Source: Chloroflexota bacterium
GTDB lineage: Bacteria > Chloroflexota > Limnocylindria > Limnocylindrales > CSP1-4
Direction: 5' to 3'
DNA length: 61,299 bases
Assembly: GCA_021787395.1 (NCBI GenBank)
Contig: JAJYLZ010000014.1
Location: forward strand, 1 to 61,299
Shown here: piece by piece, positions 15,843 to 25,908 of the stretch
Layout: the number at the start of each line of letters is the position of its first letter
Numbering within the stretch: position 1 is the stretch's first letter
Notes under the pieces: model-generated
What the model was told of the DNA's origin: nothing
Database searches by the model: none
What the model saw: only the letters and a program-made list of their open reading frames with translations
Program-made: the position numbers and the translations under genes

Positions 15843-17084
15843 CTAGTGTTCGACCGGAGTCGTCACGCTCTGTCCCGAGCCGCCGCCAGGACCGGGCCCC
15901 GAGCCGCTGCCGCTCGGCGATCCAGACCCAGAGCCGCCCGGGGAGGGCGATGACGGGCCGCCGCTCGGCGATCCAGACCCAGAGCCGCCCGGGGAGGGCG
16001 ATGACGAGCCGCCGCTCGGCGAGCCGGAACCAGAGCTCCCCGGTGAGGGCGAGCCCTGGTTGCCGCCTGGAGCCTTCGACGGATCTGCGGATGTGCGGGG
16101 ACTCGGCGATGCCGAGGGCTGCGGGCCGGTGGACGGCCTTGGCGTCGCCTGGCCGGAACCGCCGGCCGACGGCTGTGCGGAGGGCGCGCCTGAACCCTGC
16201 GGTGCGCCGCCGGTCGGCGCGCTCGAGGCCGGCGGGTGGGGGCCGCCGCTGGTGTTCGGGGCGTTGGAGGCTCCTGCCCCGGGTGAGGAGCTCGTCATCG
16301 GCGACGGCTGCGGGGAGCCAGCGTCGCCAGAGGGCTCGTTGGTGGCGTTCGGCTGCGGATAGCCGGGTCCCGGGCCGCCAGGCGGCTCGCCCAGCGCCGA
16401 CAGCAGCGTCCCGGCCGCGGCCCGGACGCGAACGCGCACGGTCTCGAGCGCGGGGTCATCGGCTCCGATGGCGGCGATTGCCGCGAGCTGGGTTTGCACG
16501 CGGAGGGCGAACTGGCGGTCGGCCGCGGCGTCTGTGACCGGGATGGACGCTGCTTCGGCAGCGATGCTCGCGTACTCGCCCAGCGCAGCCTGAACGCCGT
16601 TCTCGTTGCCCTGTCGCGCCGCCGCCGCGGCCTCGGCCACGCGCTGGTCCAGCCGGGACAGCTCGGCCGCCACGCGCTCGGTCGGATCCGTGGGGAGGAA
16701 CACGGCTTCGACCGCGACACGCGTCGCGTAGAGGGGTCCGCCGGGCGCGGCCGCCGCCACGGCTCCGACGCTCATCGCGGCGAGGAGGGTGACCGCGACG
16801 AGAACGAGGGCCGGGCGGCGCCCGCCCCGGCGGATCCCGGGCGCCGCACCGGCCTGGGGGAGGGCAAGGCCGAGGGCGCCCGGCTGCAATGTGGCCTGGT
16901 AGGCCGCGAACGCTCCGAGGACGGCAGCCCGACTCGCGCTTGCCCGCGGCGCGTCGTCGATTCCGTCCGCCTCGGCGAGCGAAGCCAGCGCGGCCACGAC
17001 GTCCTCCACGCCCGTGTCGTCCCAGCGCCCAGCACCCGACGCACGGGGAAGGAAGCGGCTCAGGTGCTCGATCAGGCGGACCAT
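15843..17084 (-). CDS. Anti-sigma-factor-like membrane protein with long Ser/Gly/Pro tail
   Basis: A 413-residue protein. The N-terminal ~85 residues are cytosolic and overlap by 13 bases with the ECF sigma gene, as expected for a cognate anti-sigma. One membrane segment follows at about 89-113 (ALVLVAVTLLAAMSVGAVAAAA). An external helical region (residues ~115-235) resembles DUF5667-type domains. The last ~180 residues are low-complexity Ser/Gly/Pro, including a 17-residue repeat. The tail may span or stick to the cell wall. The anti-sigma role is inferred from gene order; a zinc HxxxCxxC motif is absent. Confidence 0.7.
   Translation of the reverse strand: MVRLIEHLSRFLPRASGAGRWDDTGVEDVVAALASLAEADGIDDAPRASASRAAVLGAFAAYQATLQPGALGLALPQAGAAPGIRRGGRRPALVLVAVTLLAAMSVGAVAAAAPGGPLYATRVAVEAVFLPTDPTERVAAELSRLDQRVAEAAAAARQGNENGVQAALGEYASIAAEAASIPVTDAAADRQFALRVQTQLAAIAAIGADDPALETVRVRVRAAAGTLLSALGEPPGGPGPGYPQPNATNEPSGDAGSPQPSPMTSSSPGAGASNAPNTSGGPHPPASSAPTGGAPQGSGAPSAQPSAGGSGQATPRPSTGPQPSASPSPRTSADPSKAPGGNQGSPSPGSSGSGSPSGGSSSPSPGGSGSGSPSGGPSSPSPGGSGSGSPSGSGSGPGPGGGSGQSVTTPVEH
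15909..16061. repeat. 51-bp tandem repeats encoding 17-residue Ser/Gly/Pro units
   Basis: Three consecutive 51-base units (starting 15909, 15960 and 16011), the first two nearly identical, encode repeats of the type SPSPGGSGSGSPSGGPS in the tail of the anti-sigma-like protein. Recent in-frame duplication is likely; repeat number may vary between strains. Confidence 0.85.
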
Positions 17085-17674
17085 GTGATGTCACCGGTCA
17101 GGAGAGCGCCGTCGCGACCGAGCTGGCACCGCAGGCTCGCGAGCGCTCGATGCTGGAGGACCCGTACTGCTCCATAGCTTCGACCCATGACGCTGGCAGT
17201 CTCGGCGGGCGACAGCCCTGCGAAGAACCGCCAGACGAGGACTTCGCGCTGGTCCGGCGGCAGCTTGGAGAGCGCGACCCGGAGCTGAGCCCGGTCATCG
17301 TTGCGCTCGGCCGCCACAGCCGGATCGCCGGCATCCGAGGCTCGGCCGGCCACCAGTTCCGGAGCTGCCTCCAGCGACACGGCGGGATGCGAGGTCCGGT
17401 GGTGGTCGATCAGCGTGTTCCGGGCAATCCGGAACACCCAGGCCCCGAAGGGCAGGCCACGCTGCCGGTACCGCGGAAGTGCCTCAATCATCTTCATGAA
17501 CGTCCGCTGGAGGAGCTCCTCGGCCACGTCCGCGTCGACGGCCTGGTGGCGGAGGAAGCGCCGAACCCGAGGGGCATAGGCGTCGTAGATGGTCCCGAAT
17601 GCCGCAGCGTCACCTGCAGCGGCTCGGCCGACCAGGCCTTCCACCGTGGCGTCGTCGAGGGGGTGGCCATCCAT
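17072..17674 (-). CDS. ECF sigma factor (RNA polymerase sigma-70 family)
   Basis: A 200-residue extracytoplasmic-function sigma factor. Region 2 includes YDAYAPRVRRFLRHQ and GAWVFRIARNTLIDHHR; region 4 is LPPDQREVLVWRFFAGLSPAETASVMGRSYGAVRVLQHRAL. There is no C-terminal extension. It is followed with a 13-base overlap by its likely anti-sigma. A 14-bp perfect inverted repeat and the gene for an exported Asp/Gln/Arg repeat protein lie upstream on the same strand, suggesting a regulon concerned with the cell surface. Confidence 0.92.
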   Translation of the reverse strand: MDGHPLDDATVEGLVGRAAAGDAAAFGTIYDAYAPRVRRFLRHQAVDADVAEELLQRTFMKMIEALPRYRQRGLPFGAWVFRIARNTLIDHHRTSHPAVSLEAAPELVAGRASDAGDPAVAAERNDDRAQLRVALSKLPPDQREVLVWRFFAGLSPAETASVMGRSYGAVRVLQHRALASLRCQLGRDGALLTGDITWSA

Positions 17675-17707
17675 TGCGCCTGCTCGGTCGCCTCTCTGCC
17701 GACGCAG

Positions 17708-17750
17708 ATGGCCGGAGCGTCAACCGCGCACCGGAGGACGCTCCGGCCAT
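17708..17750. terminator. 14-bp perfect inverted repeat between repeat-protein and sigma genes
   Basis: ATGGCCGGAGCGTC (17708-17721) pairs perfectly with GACGCTCCGGCCAT (17737-17750) around a 15-base loop. It is 60 bases past the stop of the repeat-protein gene and 33 bases before the sigma start, on their strand. It may be a terminator without a T-tract, or a leader hairpin/attenuator for the sigma gene. Confidence 0.6.
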
Positions 17751-17810
17751 GGTGGTCGAATGCCACCGGCCCTGCCACCTGCACTCGTGACCCGATCGGC
17801 GGGAGCAAGG

Positions 17811-18509
17811 TCACGACCCGCCGTGCCCGCCTGCTGACGGTCCAGGACCCGGGGCCTGGACGGGAGGCTCCTGCTGCTGCTCCTGGGCCTGGACCTGCTC
17901 CTGGGCCTGGACCTGCTCCTGGGCCTGGACCTGCTCCTGGGCCTGGACCTGCTCCTGGGCCTGGACCTGCGCGCCGCTCTCGGTCGCGGCGAGGCTGACG
18001 ACGGTGCCGCCGCCTCCGATCCGGTCACGGTCCTGCAGGCGGTCCTGGTCCTGATCCTTGTCGCAGTCGAGGTCGCAGTCCTGCGTGCGGTCGCGGTCCT
18101 GGTCCATGTCGCCGCTGGACGCGGTCAGCGTCACGACGTCGACGCGGTCGCGATCATGCGTGCGGTCCTGGTCCTGATCCTTGTCGCAGTCGAGGTCGCA
18201 GTCCTGCGTGCGGTCCTGCGTGCGGTCCTGGTCCATGTCGCCGCTGGAAGCGGACAGCGTCACGACGTCGACGCGGTCGCGATCACGGATCATGTCGGGG
18301 TCCTGGAGCCTGTCCTGGAGCCTTGTGCGGTCGAGATCTCCGGTTGTGGCCGCCGACGAGCTCCCGCTCATGCCGCCCACGGCAACCGTGGCGACGAGCG
18401 CGGCGCCCCCGAGGGCGGCGATGGTCTTGGCGGCGATGGTGATGGGCAGAACGCCGATCATGAGCGGCCTCCAGAGATGGCGCCGGGTTGACCTCCGGCT
18501 TCGCGCCAT
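17811..18509 (-). CDS. Exported Asp/Gln/Arg low-complexity repeat protein
   Basis: A 232-residue protein from ATG 18509. A basic N-terminus (MARSRRSTRRHLWRPL) and a hydrophobic helix form a signal peptide or anchor near residues 15-45. The rest is repetitive: two ~42-residue units with DRDRVDVVTLxASSGDMDQD followed by DCDLDCDKDQDQDR, then five VQAQEQ units, then a Pro/Gly end. Alternating Asp (DxDxDxD) suggests cation binding, and paired Cys in each DCDLDCD could form disulfides. No family is recognised. Its position before an ECF sigma/anti-sigma pair suggests a surface component under that system. An earlier ATG (18602) is less likely. Confidence 0.65.
   Translation of the reverse strand: MARSRRSTRRHLWRPLMIGVLPITIAAKTIAALGGAALVATVAVGGMSGSSSAATTGDLDRTRLQDRLQDPDMIRDRDRVDVVTLSASSGDMDQDRTQDRTQDCDLDCDKDQDQDRTHDRDRVDVVTLTASSGDMDQDRDRTQDCDLDCDKDQDQDRLQDRDRIGGGGTVVSLAATESGAQVQAQEQVQAQEQVQAQEQVQAQEQVQAQEQQQEPPVQAPGPGPSAGGHGGS
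17880..17969. repeat. 18-bp tandem repeat, five copies (VQAQEQ)
   Basis: Five exact or near-exact 18-base units in the repeat-protein gene encode (VQAQEQ)5. Sequence identity between units is almost complete, so expansion is recent. Confidence 0.9.
18039..18287. repeat. Two ~125-bp direct repeats (about 42 residues each)
   Basis: A unit beginning at 18039 recurs at 18162, differing mainly by a 6-base insertion. It encodes the DRDRVDVVTL...DCDLDCDKDQDQDR block twice. DNA identity is high, so the duplication is recent. Confidence 0.85.
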
Positions 18510-18540
18510 TCCCGTTTCGCCAATCTGCAACGAGCCACTC

Positions 18541-18688
18541 GGCGCCCTGTTACCAGCCGCCGCGCGGCGTCCGCCCTTGGTGCAGGCTCGACCGTGTGCC
18601 ACCCTGAGGCGCCAGAGCCCTCGTCACCTTGGCGCCGTCGTCGCCTCGGCGCCCTCGAGACGCTGGGCGCCCTCGTCGCATCGGCGCC
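18541..18688. repeat. Array of six GGCGCC palindromes in a divergent gap
   Basis: GGCGCC occurs at 18541, 18608, 18631, 18648, 18666 and 18683; the last five are 17-23 bases apart, and several copies are followed by C/G-TCGTCGC or CTCG. The array fills the gap between the repeat-protein gene (-) and the NTF2-like gene (+). It could be a multi-site operator or a decayed tandem repeat. Confidence 0.45.
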
Positions 18689-18795
18689 CGCACCGCCTTC
18701 TCGGGAGCCGTCCGGCACTGGGTTTGGCCCGTCGCGCGGTCATGCTGCTGTCGAGCGGGTCGGCCGCTCGCCGGCCCGGGCTGCGGAATCCCGAC

Positions 18796-19188
18796 ATGGC
18801 TGAGAACCCCGCCAGTCGCGCTGTCGGCGTGGCGTTTGTCCAGGCGATCGAGTTGCGCGACTTCGACCGGCTTGAGGCCGTCCTCGCGCCCGCCATCCGG
18901 TTCCGGGCCCTCGTGCCGTCGTCATGCCGACGGGCTTCCTGCGCCGCGGATACGCGGCGGATGATCGAGGGGTGGTTTGCCGGGTGCGAGCGCGTCGACG
19001 TCGAGTCGATGCACGTCTGCGACATCGCCGACCGCCTGCACGTCGGCTACCGGCTGCGCGTCCACGACCCCGGCGGTTGCTACCTGTTGGAGCAGCAGGG
19101 ATACGGCGACGTGGCGGAGGGGAGGCTGACCTCACTGTCGCTCGTCTGCTCGGGCTTCCTCCCCGCCGACGACGTGCCGCCGAGATAG
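18796..19188 (+). CDS. NTF2/SnoaL-like small protein
   Basis: A 130-residue protein. The pattern FVQAIELRDFDRLEAVLAPAIRFRALVPS, then a helix with MIEGWFAGCERVDVES, and strands ending RLTSLSLVCSGF, is that of cone-shaped NTF2-like (SnoaL/DUF4440) proteins. These are small enzymes or binding proteins with diverse ligands. ATG 18796 is chosen because conservation begins right after it. It is isolated between a repeat-rich gap and the convergent argG. Function unknown. Confidence 0.6.
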   Translation: MAENPASRAVGVAFVQAIELRDFDRLEAVLAPAIRFRALVPSSCRRASCAADTRRMIEGWFAGCERVDVESMHVCDIADRLHVGYRLRVHDPGGCYLLEQQGYGDVAEGRLTSLSLVCSGFLPADDVPPR

Positions 19189-19240
19189 AGGGTCGGGCAC
19201 CGGCTGGGTCGGGCCGGCGCGGGAGCGGGTCCGCTGGCCC

Positions 19241-21385
<2,145 letters not shown>

Positions 21386-21646
21386 CTAGGGGTTCGCCCG
21401 GCGGCCCCGGAGCCTCCCGAGCCGGCCGCCCGTCAGCGTCTGCCGGCTCTCCCACGCAAGGGCCACCATCGGGCAGTCGTTGATGGCCTTCCGGGCCTGG
21501 CGCATCAGGTCGTGGGGGACGGGCCCGTCGGGCAGGATCGGGTAGCCCCAGTCGTCGAGGACGATCAGGTCCGGCGCGGCGGCCTCACAGACGCCGTAGC
21601 CGTTGCAGGCGATCCAGTCGATCCTGAGCTTGGGCTGCTCGCTCAC
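21386..21646 (-). CDS. Ferredoxin (single Fe-S cluster, P450-type)
   Basis: An 86-residue ferredoxin. The cluster ligands are in CNGYGVCEAAAPD and the distal Cys in DCPMVAL. The C-x5-C spacing with no middle cysteine fits a 3Fe-4S or three-cysteine 4Fe-4S ferredoxin like those that feed cytochromes P450. The GTG start overlaps the NuoF-like stop (GTGA, 4 bases), so the two are coupled and likely electron-transfer partners. Confidence 0.88.
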   Translation of the reverse strand: MSEQPKLRIDWIACNGYGVCEAAAPDLIVLDDWGYPILPDGPVPHDLMRQARKAINDCPMVALAWESRQTLTGGRLGRLRGRRANP

Positions 21647-22884
21647 CGTCGGGCTCCGATCATGGCGCCGGAGGCGAGGCACCGGCGGCGGTGGACGTGG
21701 CTGGCGAAGTCGTCGGCGAAGACGGCCATCGCGGTGCCCATCTGCTGGGCGGCGCCGTCGGGGTGCCGGCACGCGCCGCGGCCGGTGACGAGCCCGGTCC
21801 AGCGGTCGATGTCGTAGAGGTCGGTGGGCCGGGCGTCGAAGGCGGCCACCCGTCCGCTGGCGCCCGCGAGGTCCGCCAGGCCGAACTTGCACGGCCCGCA
21901 CTGCAGGGCCGACCCGGCGGCCAGGAAGTCCATGATCCGGGCGCTGTAGTCCACGCCGCACGACCTCGCGTCCAGCAGGCGCACGAGGCCGCAGCCGAAG
22001 GTGAGGCCGGCGGCCTGCAGCGAGGCGGGCTCCAGCGGCAGGCTCCAGGCCGCCTCGATCGGCGCCCACGTGCCGAAGTAGCCGCCGACGAGCACCGCCT
22101 GCGGCGTGCCGGTCAGCCCGCCCGCGATCTCGACCAGCTCGGCCAGCGGGGTGCCGAGCTCGATCTCCGCGACGCCCTCGTGGCGGACGGGCCCGGCGAT
22201 GGTCACCAGCGCCGTGCCGCGGTTCGCGCCGCGCCCGCGCTCCCGGAACCAGTCGGGGCCGTGGCGGGCGATCAGCGCGGCCTGGGCGAGCGACTCCACG
22301 TTCTGGACCAGGGTCGGCCGGTTGCGCACGCCGCGCTCGGACATGCGCGGCGGGGTGGTCGTCGGCCGGGCGTCCTTGCTGTTGACGTAGTGGACGACGG
22401 CGGTGGACTCGCCGGCGACGTAGCCGATCGGCGCCTCGACGATGTGGAGCAGCCTGCGGTCGTGCGCCGGGCGCTCCTCGACCGCCGCCCGCATCGCCGC
22501 CACGGCCTGCGTGTGCTCGCGCCCGAGGTAGAGCTCCACCCGGTCGGCGCCCAGCGTGCGGGCGGCGAGGACCGCGCCGTCGATCACGAGGTGCGGCCGG
22601 TGCGTCATCAGGACGCGGTCCTTGGCGCTCTCGGGCTCGCCCTCGGCGCCGTTCGCGACGACGACCGGAGCGGCGCCGCCCTGCTGCTCGAGGATGGCGC
22701 GCCACTTCCGGCCCACCGGGAAGCCGGCGCCGCCGCGGCCGAGCAGGCCGGTGGCCTCGAGCGCCCCGACCATCTGGTCGGGGGACAGGGGCGGGAGGCT
22801 GCCGAGGCGCGCGTGGTGGCGCGACAGCGGCTCGGCGCGGCCGTCGAGGGGCGGGCCGGCGAGGAGGCGTTCGGTTGGCTGCAT
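21643..22884 (-). CDS. NuoF-like NADH dehydrogenase flavoprotein
   Basis: A 413-residue NuoF homolog not encoded with a complex I operon. The FMN/NADH site is GRGGAGFPVGRKW (49-61) and ANGAEGEPESAKDR (78-90). The Fe-S region is reduced: SALQCGPCKFGLADL supplies C329 and C332 but not the third Cys of the canonical CGxCxPC, with C372 in GRGACRHPDG distal. This form occurs in stand-alone NuoF-like/ferredoxin pairs. It probably moves electrons between NAD(P)H and the adjacent ferredoxin for an oxygenase or reductase elsewhere. The start is uncertain; ATG 22884 precedes the conserved part. Confidence 0.82.
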   Translation of the reverse strand: MQPTERLLAGPPLDGRAEPLSRHHARLGSLPPLSPDQMVGALEATGLLGRGGAGFPVGRKWRAILEQQGGAAPVVVANGAEGEPESAKDRVLMTHRPHLVIDGAVLAARTLGADRVELYLGREHTQAVAAMRAAVEERPAHDRRLLHIVEAPIGYVAGESTAVVHYVNSKDARPTTTPPRMSERGVRNRPTLVQNVESLAQAALIARHGPDWFRERGRGANRGTALVTIAGPVRHEGVAEIELGTPLAELVEIAGGLTGTPQAVLVGGYFGTWAPIEAAWSLPLEPASLQAAGLTFGCGLVRLLDARSCGVDYSARIMDFLAAGSALQCGPCKFGLADLAGASGRVAAFDARPTDLYDIDRWTGLVTGRGACRHPDGAAQQMGTAMAVFADDFASHVHRRRCLASGAMIGARR

Positions 22885-23100
22885 CAGGCTGGGCAGATCC
22901 TGTGGGTGTCGTGGGGCGGCGCACCGGCCACCATGCGGTCCATCCTCCGGGGCCCGCCTTCGAGTCGGCTGAGACCGGGATGAGACCGCTCCCATACGCG
23001 GGCGCCACCGGGGAGGGCCCCGTCCCCGCGTGCCCCAACCCGCAGAGTCTCGGCGGGGCGGCCGGGTTTCAGCGCCCGGCGATCGAGGCGGCGGTGAAGC

Positions 23101-23790
23101 CTAGAACAGCTCCAGCAGCTGGGCGAACCGGTCGACGTGGGCGACCCCGTCGTCGTCCGGGTCCACCTCGGCCAGCTCGAGCCGCCAGGTGGTGGCGTGG
23201 CTGACCAGCACCGCGCGGAAGCCCGCCTCGCGCGCCGGGACGATGTCGGACCGGGGCGAGTTGCCGATCATCACGGTTGCCGCCGGGTCGAGTCCCCAGC
23301 GCGCGGTCAGCTCGCGGTAGGTGTCGGGGACCTTCTGCTCGACGACCGCGATGTGCGTGAACCGGTCGCGCAGCCCGGACGCGTCGATCTTGGCCCACTG
23401 CTCCGCCGGATCGCCGCGGGTCACCAGGCCGAGGGTGTGGCGCAGTCGCAGCGCGTCGAGCGTCTCGGCCACGCTCGAGAACAGCGTCACCGCGCCGCGC
23501 GGCATCGCGGCCACGATCGCCTCGATCCGGGGGATCGCCGCCGCCAAGTCGGCCGGCGGGAGGATGCGCTCGGCCGCCAGCCGGAGGTGGACGCCGAACG
23601 CCGACGTGCCGACGCCTCCCGACCGGAAGTTGGCCTCCTCGATCCGGTCGAGCTCGTCGCGCGCGGCCTCGGGCGTCCAGCGGCCGTTGCACACCACCGC
23701 GAGCCAGGCCTCGATCGCCCGCTCGAAGTGGACGTTGTTGTCCCACAGCGTGTCGTCGGCGTCGAACAGCAGGGTGAGACGGTCGGGCAT
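23101..23790 (-). CDS. HAD-family hydrolase
   Basis: A 229-residue haloacid-dehalogenase-superfamily phosphatase. Motif I is DADDT (Asp10, Asp12), motif II lies around LGLVTRGDP, the motif III Lys is in VEQKVPDTY and motif IV is MIGNSPRSDIVPAREAG. Substrate unknown; phosphoglycolate or nucleotide monophosphates are typical. ATG 23790 is chosen because the fold starts there. A longer start at 23892 sits 7 bases after a TATCGT box, but the extra 34 codons have many A/T third positions, unlike the rest of the gene, so that stretch looks like a leader. Confidence 0.85.
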   Translation of the reverse strand: MPDRLTLLFDADDTLWDNNVHFERAIEAWLAVVCNGRWTPEAARDELDRIEEANFRSGGVGTSAFGVHLRLAAERILPPADLAAAIPRIEAIVAAMPRGAVTLFSSVAETLDALRLRHTLGLVTRGDPAEQWAKIDASGLRDRFTHIAVVEQKVPDTYRELTARWGLDPAATVMIGNSPRSDIVPAREAGFRAVLVSHATTWRLELAEVDPDDDGVAHVDRFAQLLELF

Positions 23791-23951
23791 GGCGGGACGA
23801 GTATGGCGCGGCCGGGCCCATGCTGCTGGCCGCACCAATGAATCCTCGGCCATTGGGTCATACGCGCCGACATACTGGACGAATTCGCTCATGCAGCCTA
23901 CGATATGAAGGCAATCTAGCCATCTGCGCTACGAAACATCGACTCACGACC

Positions 23952-25280
23952 TTGATCTCGCTCCCCATCCGCAACCTCGCCGCCACCCTCCGCCCCTGGG
24001 CGGAGTTCGGGGCGCGCCGCAACCGGCCCTTCGCGGCGATCGCCGGGTCGCAGGCCGTGCTGGCCGCGTTCGCCACCGACGCCCTGTTCGTCCCCTTCCT
24101 GCTGGTCCTGGGGGCGAGCCCGGCGTTCGTGACGGTCGTCGGCCTGCTGCCGGTGCTGGGCTCGGCGGCACAGGGCCTGATGCCGGCGGCGCTGCGACGG
24201 ACCGACGGCAACCTTCGGGGGATCACCCTCACCCTGACGGCGCTGACCGAGACGCGCGGGATCTGGTTCGCGGCGGTCGCGGCGGGCGTGGCCCTGCACG
24301 CACTGCCCGACGGGGCAGCCATCGCCCTGATCGCGCTCATCGTGCTGGTCGCCAACTCGGGCGCGCTGGTCGCCGAGGCCACGCTGTACTCGTGGCTCGC
24401 CATCGTGCTGCCGGACGCCGAGCGCCGGGCGGTGACGCCCAGGATGATGGCCCTGACCGCCGGCGCCTCCGCCGTGATCCTGCTGCCGGCGGGCCTCCTA
24501 CTCGAGGCCGCCGGGCCGGTCGTCGCGAGCTGGCTCTACGCGGCGTTCTTCGCGGCCGCGTTCCTCGCCTCGCTGCCGCTGGTCCGGACGGTCGCGCGCC
24601 TGCCGCGGCCGGGCCGGGTCACGATCCCATCGGCAGCTGCGGCGCCCGAGCCGACGCCCGCGCTGCGCTCGCTCCTCCGCGCCTCGACCTGGAACGCCGC
24701 CGGCGTCGGCCTCACGCCCTACCTCGGCGTGTACGCGGTGGCGGTCCTGGGCATGTCGCCCGGCTTCGCCGTGGTCCTGTCGGGGGTCTGGGCGACGGCG
24801 TCGCTGCTGACCTCGGCCGTGCTGGGCGCCGTCCTGGCCCAGGTGTCGTCGGCGTGGCTGCTGCGGGCCGCGTACGCGCTGCGGGGCATCGGCATGCTGC
24901 TGTGCCTGGCCGCGTTCCCCGGCAACGTCGCGGCCGGCGCCGTGCTGCTCGTCGGCGTCGCCGTCGGCGCCGCCGGCTACTCCGCCAGCGTGCTGGCGCA
25001 GACTGAGCGCCTGTTCCGCCTGACCGCGGGCCCGGCGCTGGTGGGCGCCCAGGCGGCCATGACGACCCGCAACGCGGCGGCGTTCACGGTCGGCGGGCTG
25101 CTGCTCTCCGGGGCGACCGTAGCAGGCGAGGGGATCGGCTTCCCGGCCTGGGCGGCCATGTTCGTCGCGGCCGCGCTGCCGCGGTTCGCGGCGGCCCGGA
25201 GCACGAAGGCGCCCGCGACGTGGCGGACCGCACCGTCGTCTGCAGCGCCTGTCCCGGGCCCGGTGACCGTCGCGGCCTGA
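23952..25280 (+). CDS. MFS transporter
   Basis: About 442 residues with twelve hydrophobic segments and short charged loops, a major facilitator of undetermined substrate. The N-terminus is poorly defined: TTG 23952 begins just before the conserved FGARRNRPFAAIAGSQAVLAAF segment, and ATG codons further upstream would overlap the divergent HAD gene and its low-GC leader. No close regulator gene is present. The end is Pro/Ala-rich. Confidence 0.7.
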   Translation: MISLPIRNLAATLRPWAEFGARRNRPFAAIAGSQAVLAAFATDALFVPFLLVLGASPAFVTVVGLLPVLGSAAQGLMPAALRRTDGNLRGITLTLTALTETRGIWFAAVAAGVALHALPDGAAIALIALIVLVANSGALVAEATLYSWLAIVLPDAERRAVTPRMMALTAGASAVILLPAGLLLEAAGPVVASWLYAAFFAAAFLASLPLVRTVARLPRPGRVTIPSAAAAPEPTPALRSLLRASTWNAAGVGLTPYLGVYAVAVLGMSPGFAVVLSGVWATASLLTSAVLGAVLAQVSSAWLLRAAYALRGIGMLLCLAAFPGNVAAGAVLLVGVAVGAAGYSASVLAQTERLFRLTAGPALVGAQAAMTTRNAAAFTVGGLLLSGATVAGEGIGFPAWAAMFVAAALPRFAAARSTKAPATWRTAPSSAAPVPGPVTVAA

Positions 25281-25433
25281 GGGGGCCAGCGGCCCGAGGT
25301 GGCCGGCTGCCCGAGGCGCTCGCGGCCTGACGCGCCAGCTGGCCGGGGGGCTCGCGACTGAAGCGCCCGCGGCCACGGCGGCCCGGGCGAGACGGGCAAC
25401 ATCGTTGTGCGCGCAAGAATCCGGGCACGCCAC

Positions 25434-25439
25434 TACGAT
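25434..25439 (+). promoter_or_regulatory. -10 box of leaderless ddn-like gene
   Basis: TACGAT ends 6 bases before the ATG at 25446. No ribosome site precedes that ATG. The spacing matches the other leaderless promoters in this window and fixes the start. Confidence 0.6.
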
Positions 25440-25445
25440 GCGCGC

Positions 25446-25886
25446 ATGACTTCCAACGATCCCCGCGCCGACCGCGACGCCTTCACCAACGCCCTCATCG
25501 CCGACCACCGGGCCCACGGCGGCCGGATCACCTCCGGCCCGTTCGAGGGCCGCCCCGTCCTGCTCCTGCACACCGTGGGGGCGACGAGCGGGCAGCCGCG
25601 CATCGCGCCCGTCGTCTACAGCCGCGACGGCGACCGCTTCGTCATCATGGCCTCGAAGGGCGGGGCGCCCACCAACCCGGCCTGGTTCGCCAACCTCGTG
25701 GCCCATTCCGAGGTCACCGTGGAGGCCGAGGGCGAGACGTTCCGGGCGCGCGCGATCGTGGCGGAGGGCGCGGAGCGCGACCGCCTGTGGAACGCCCACG
25801 TGGCCCAGCACCCGGGCTTCGCCGACTACGAGCAGCGGACCGACCGCGTCATCCCCGCCGTCTCGCTGGAGCGGATCGAGCCCTAG
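25446..25886 (+). CDS. Ddn-like F420/FMN-dependent nitroreductase family protein
   Basis: A 146-residue split-beta-barrel protein of the deazaflavin-dependent nitroreductase (Ddn) family. The diagnostic central block is VLLLHTVGATSGQPRIAPVVYSRDGDRFVIMASKGGAPTNPAWFANL, followed by the barrel end AHVAQHPGFADYEQRTDRVIPAVSLERI. Members bind F420 or FMN and reduce quinones or nitro compounds. The leaderless promoter sets the ATG. It converges with an LLM oxidoreductase gene that likely also uses F420. Confidence 0.88.
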   Translation: MTSNDPRADRDAFTNALIADHRAHGGRITSGPFEGRPVLLLHTVGATSGQPRIAPVVYSRDGDRFVIMASKGGAPTNPAWFANLVAHSEVTVEAEGETFRARAIVAEGAERDRLWNAHVAQHPGFADYEQRTDRVIPAVSLERIEP

Positions 25887-25908
25887 GCCGGACCGCCGGC
25901 GCCGTGCC

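Noticed and set aside
23791..23892. Upstream in-frame extension of the HAD gene to ATG 23892, which has a TATCGT box 7 bases before it
   Set aside because: The 34 extra codons have about one third A/T third positions, unlike the gene, and the HAD fold starts at 23790. Kept only as an alternative.
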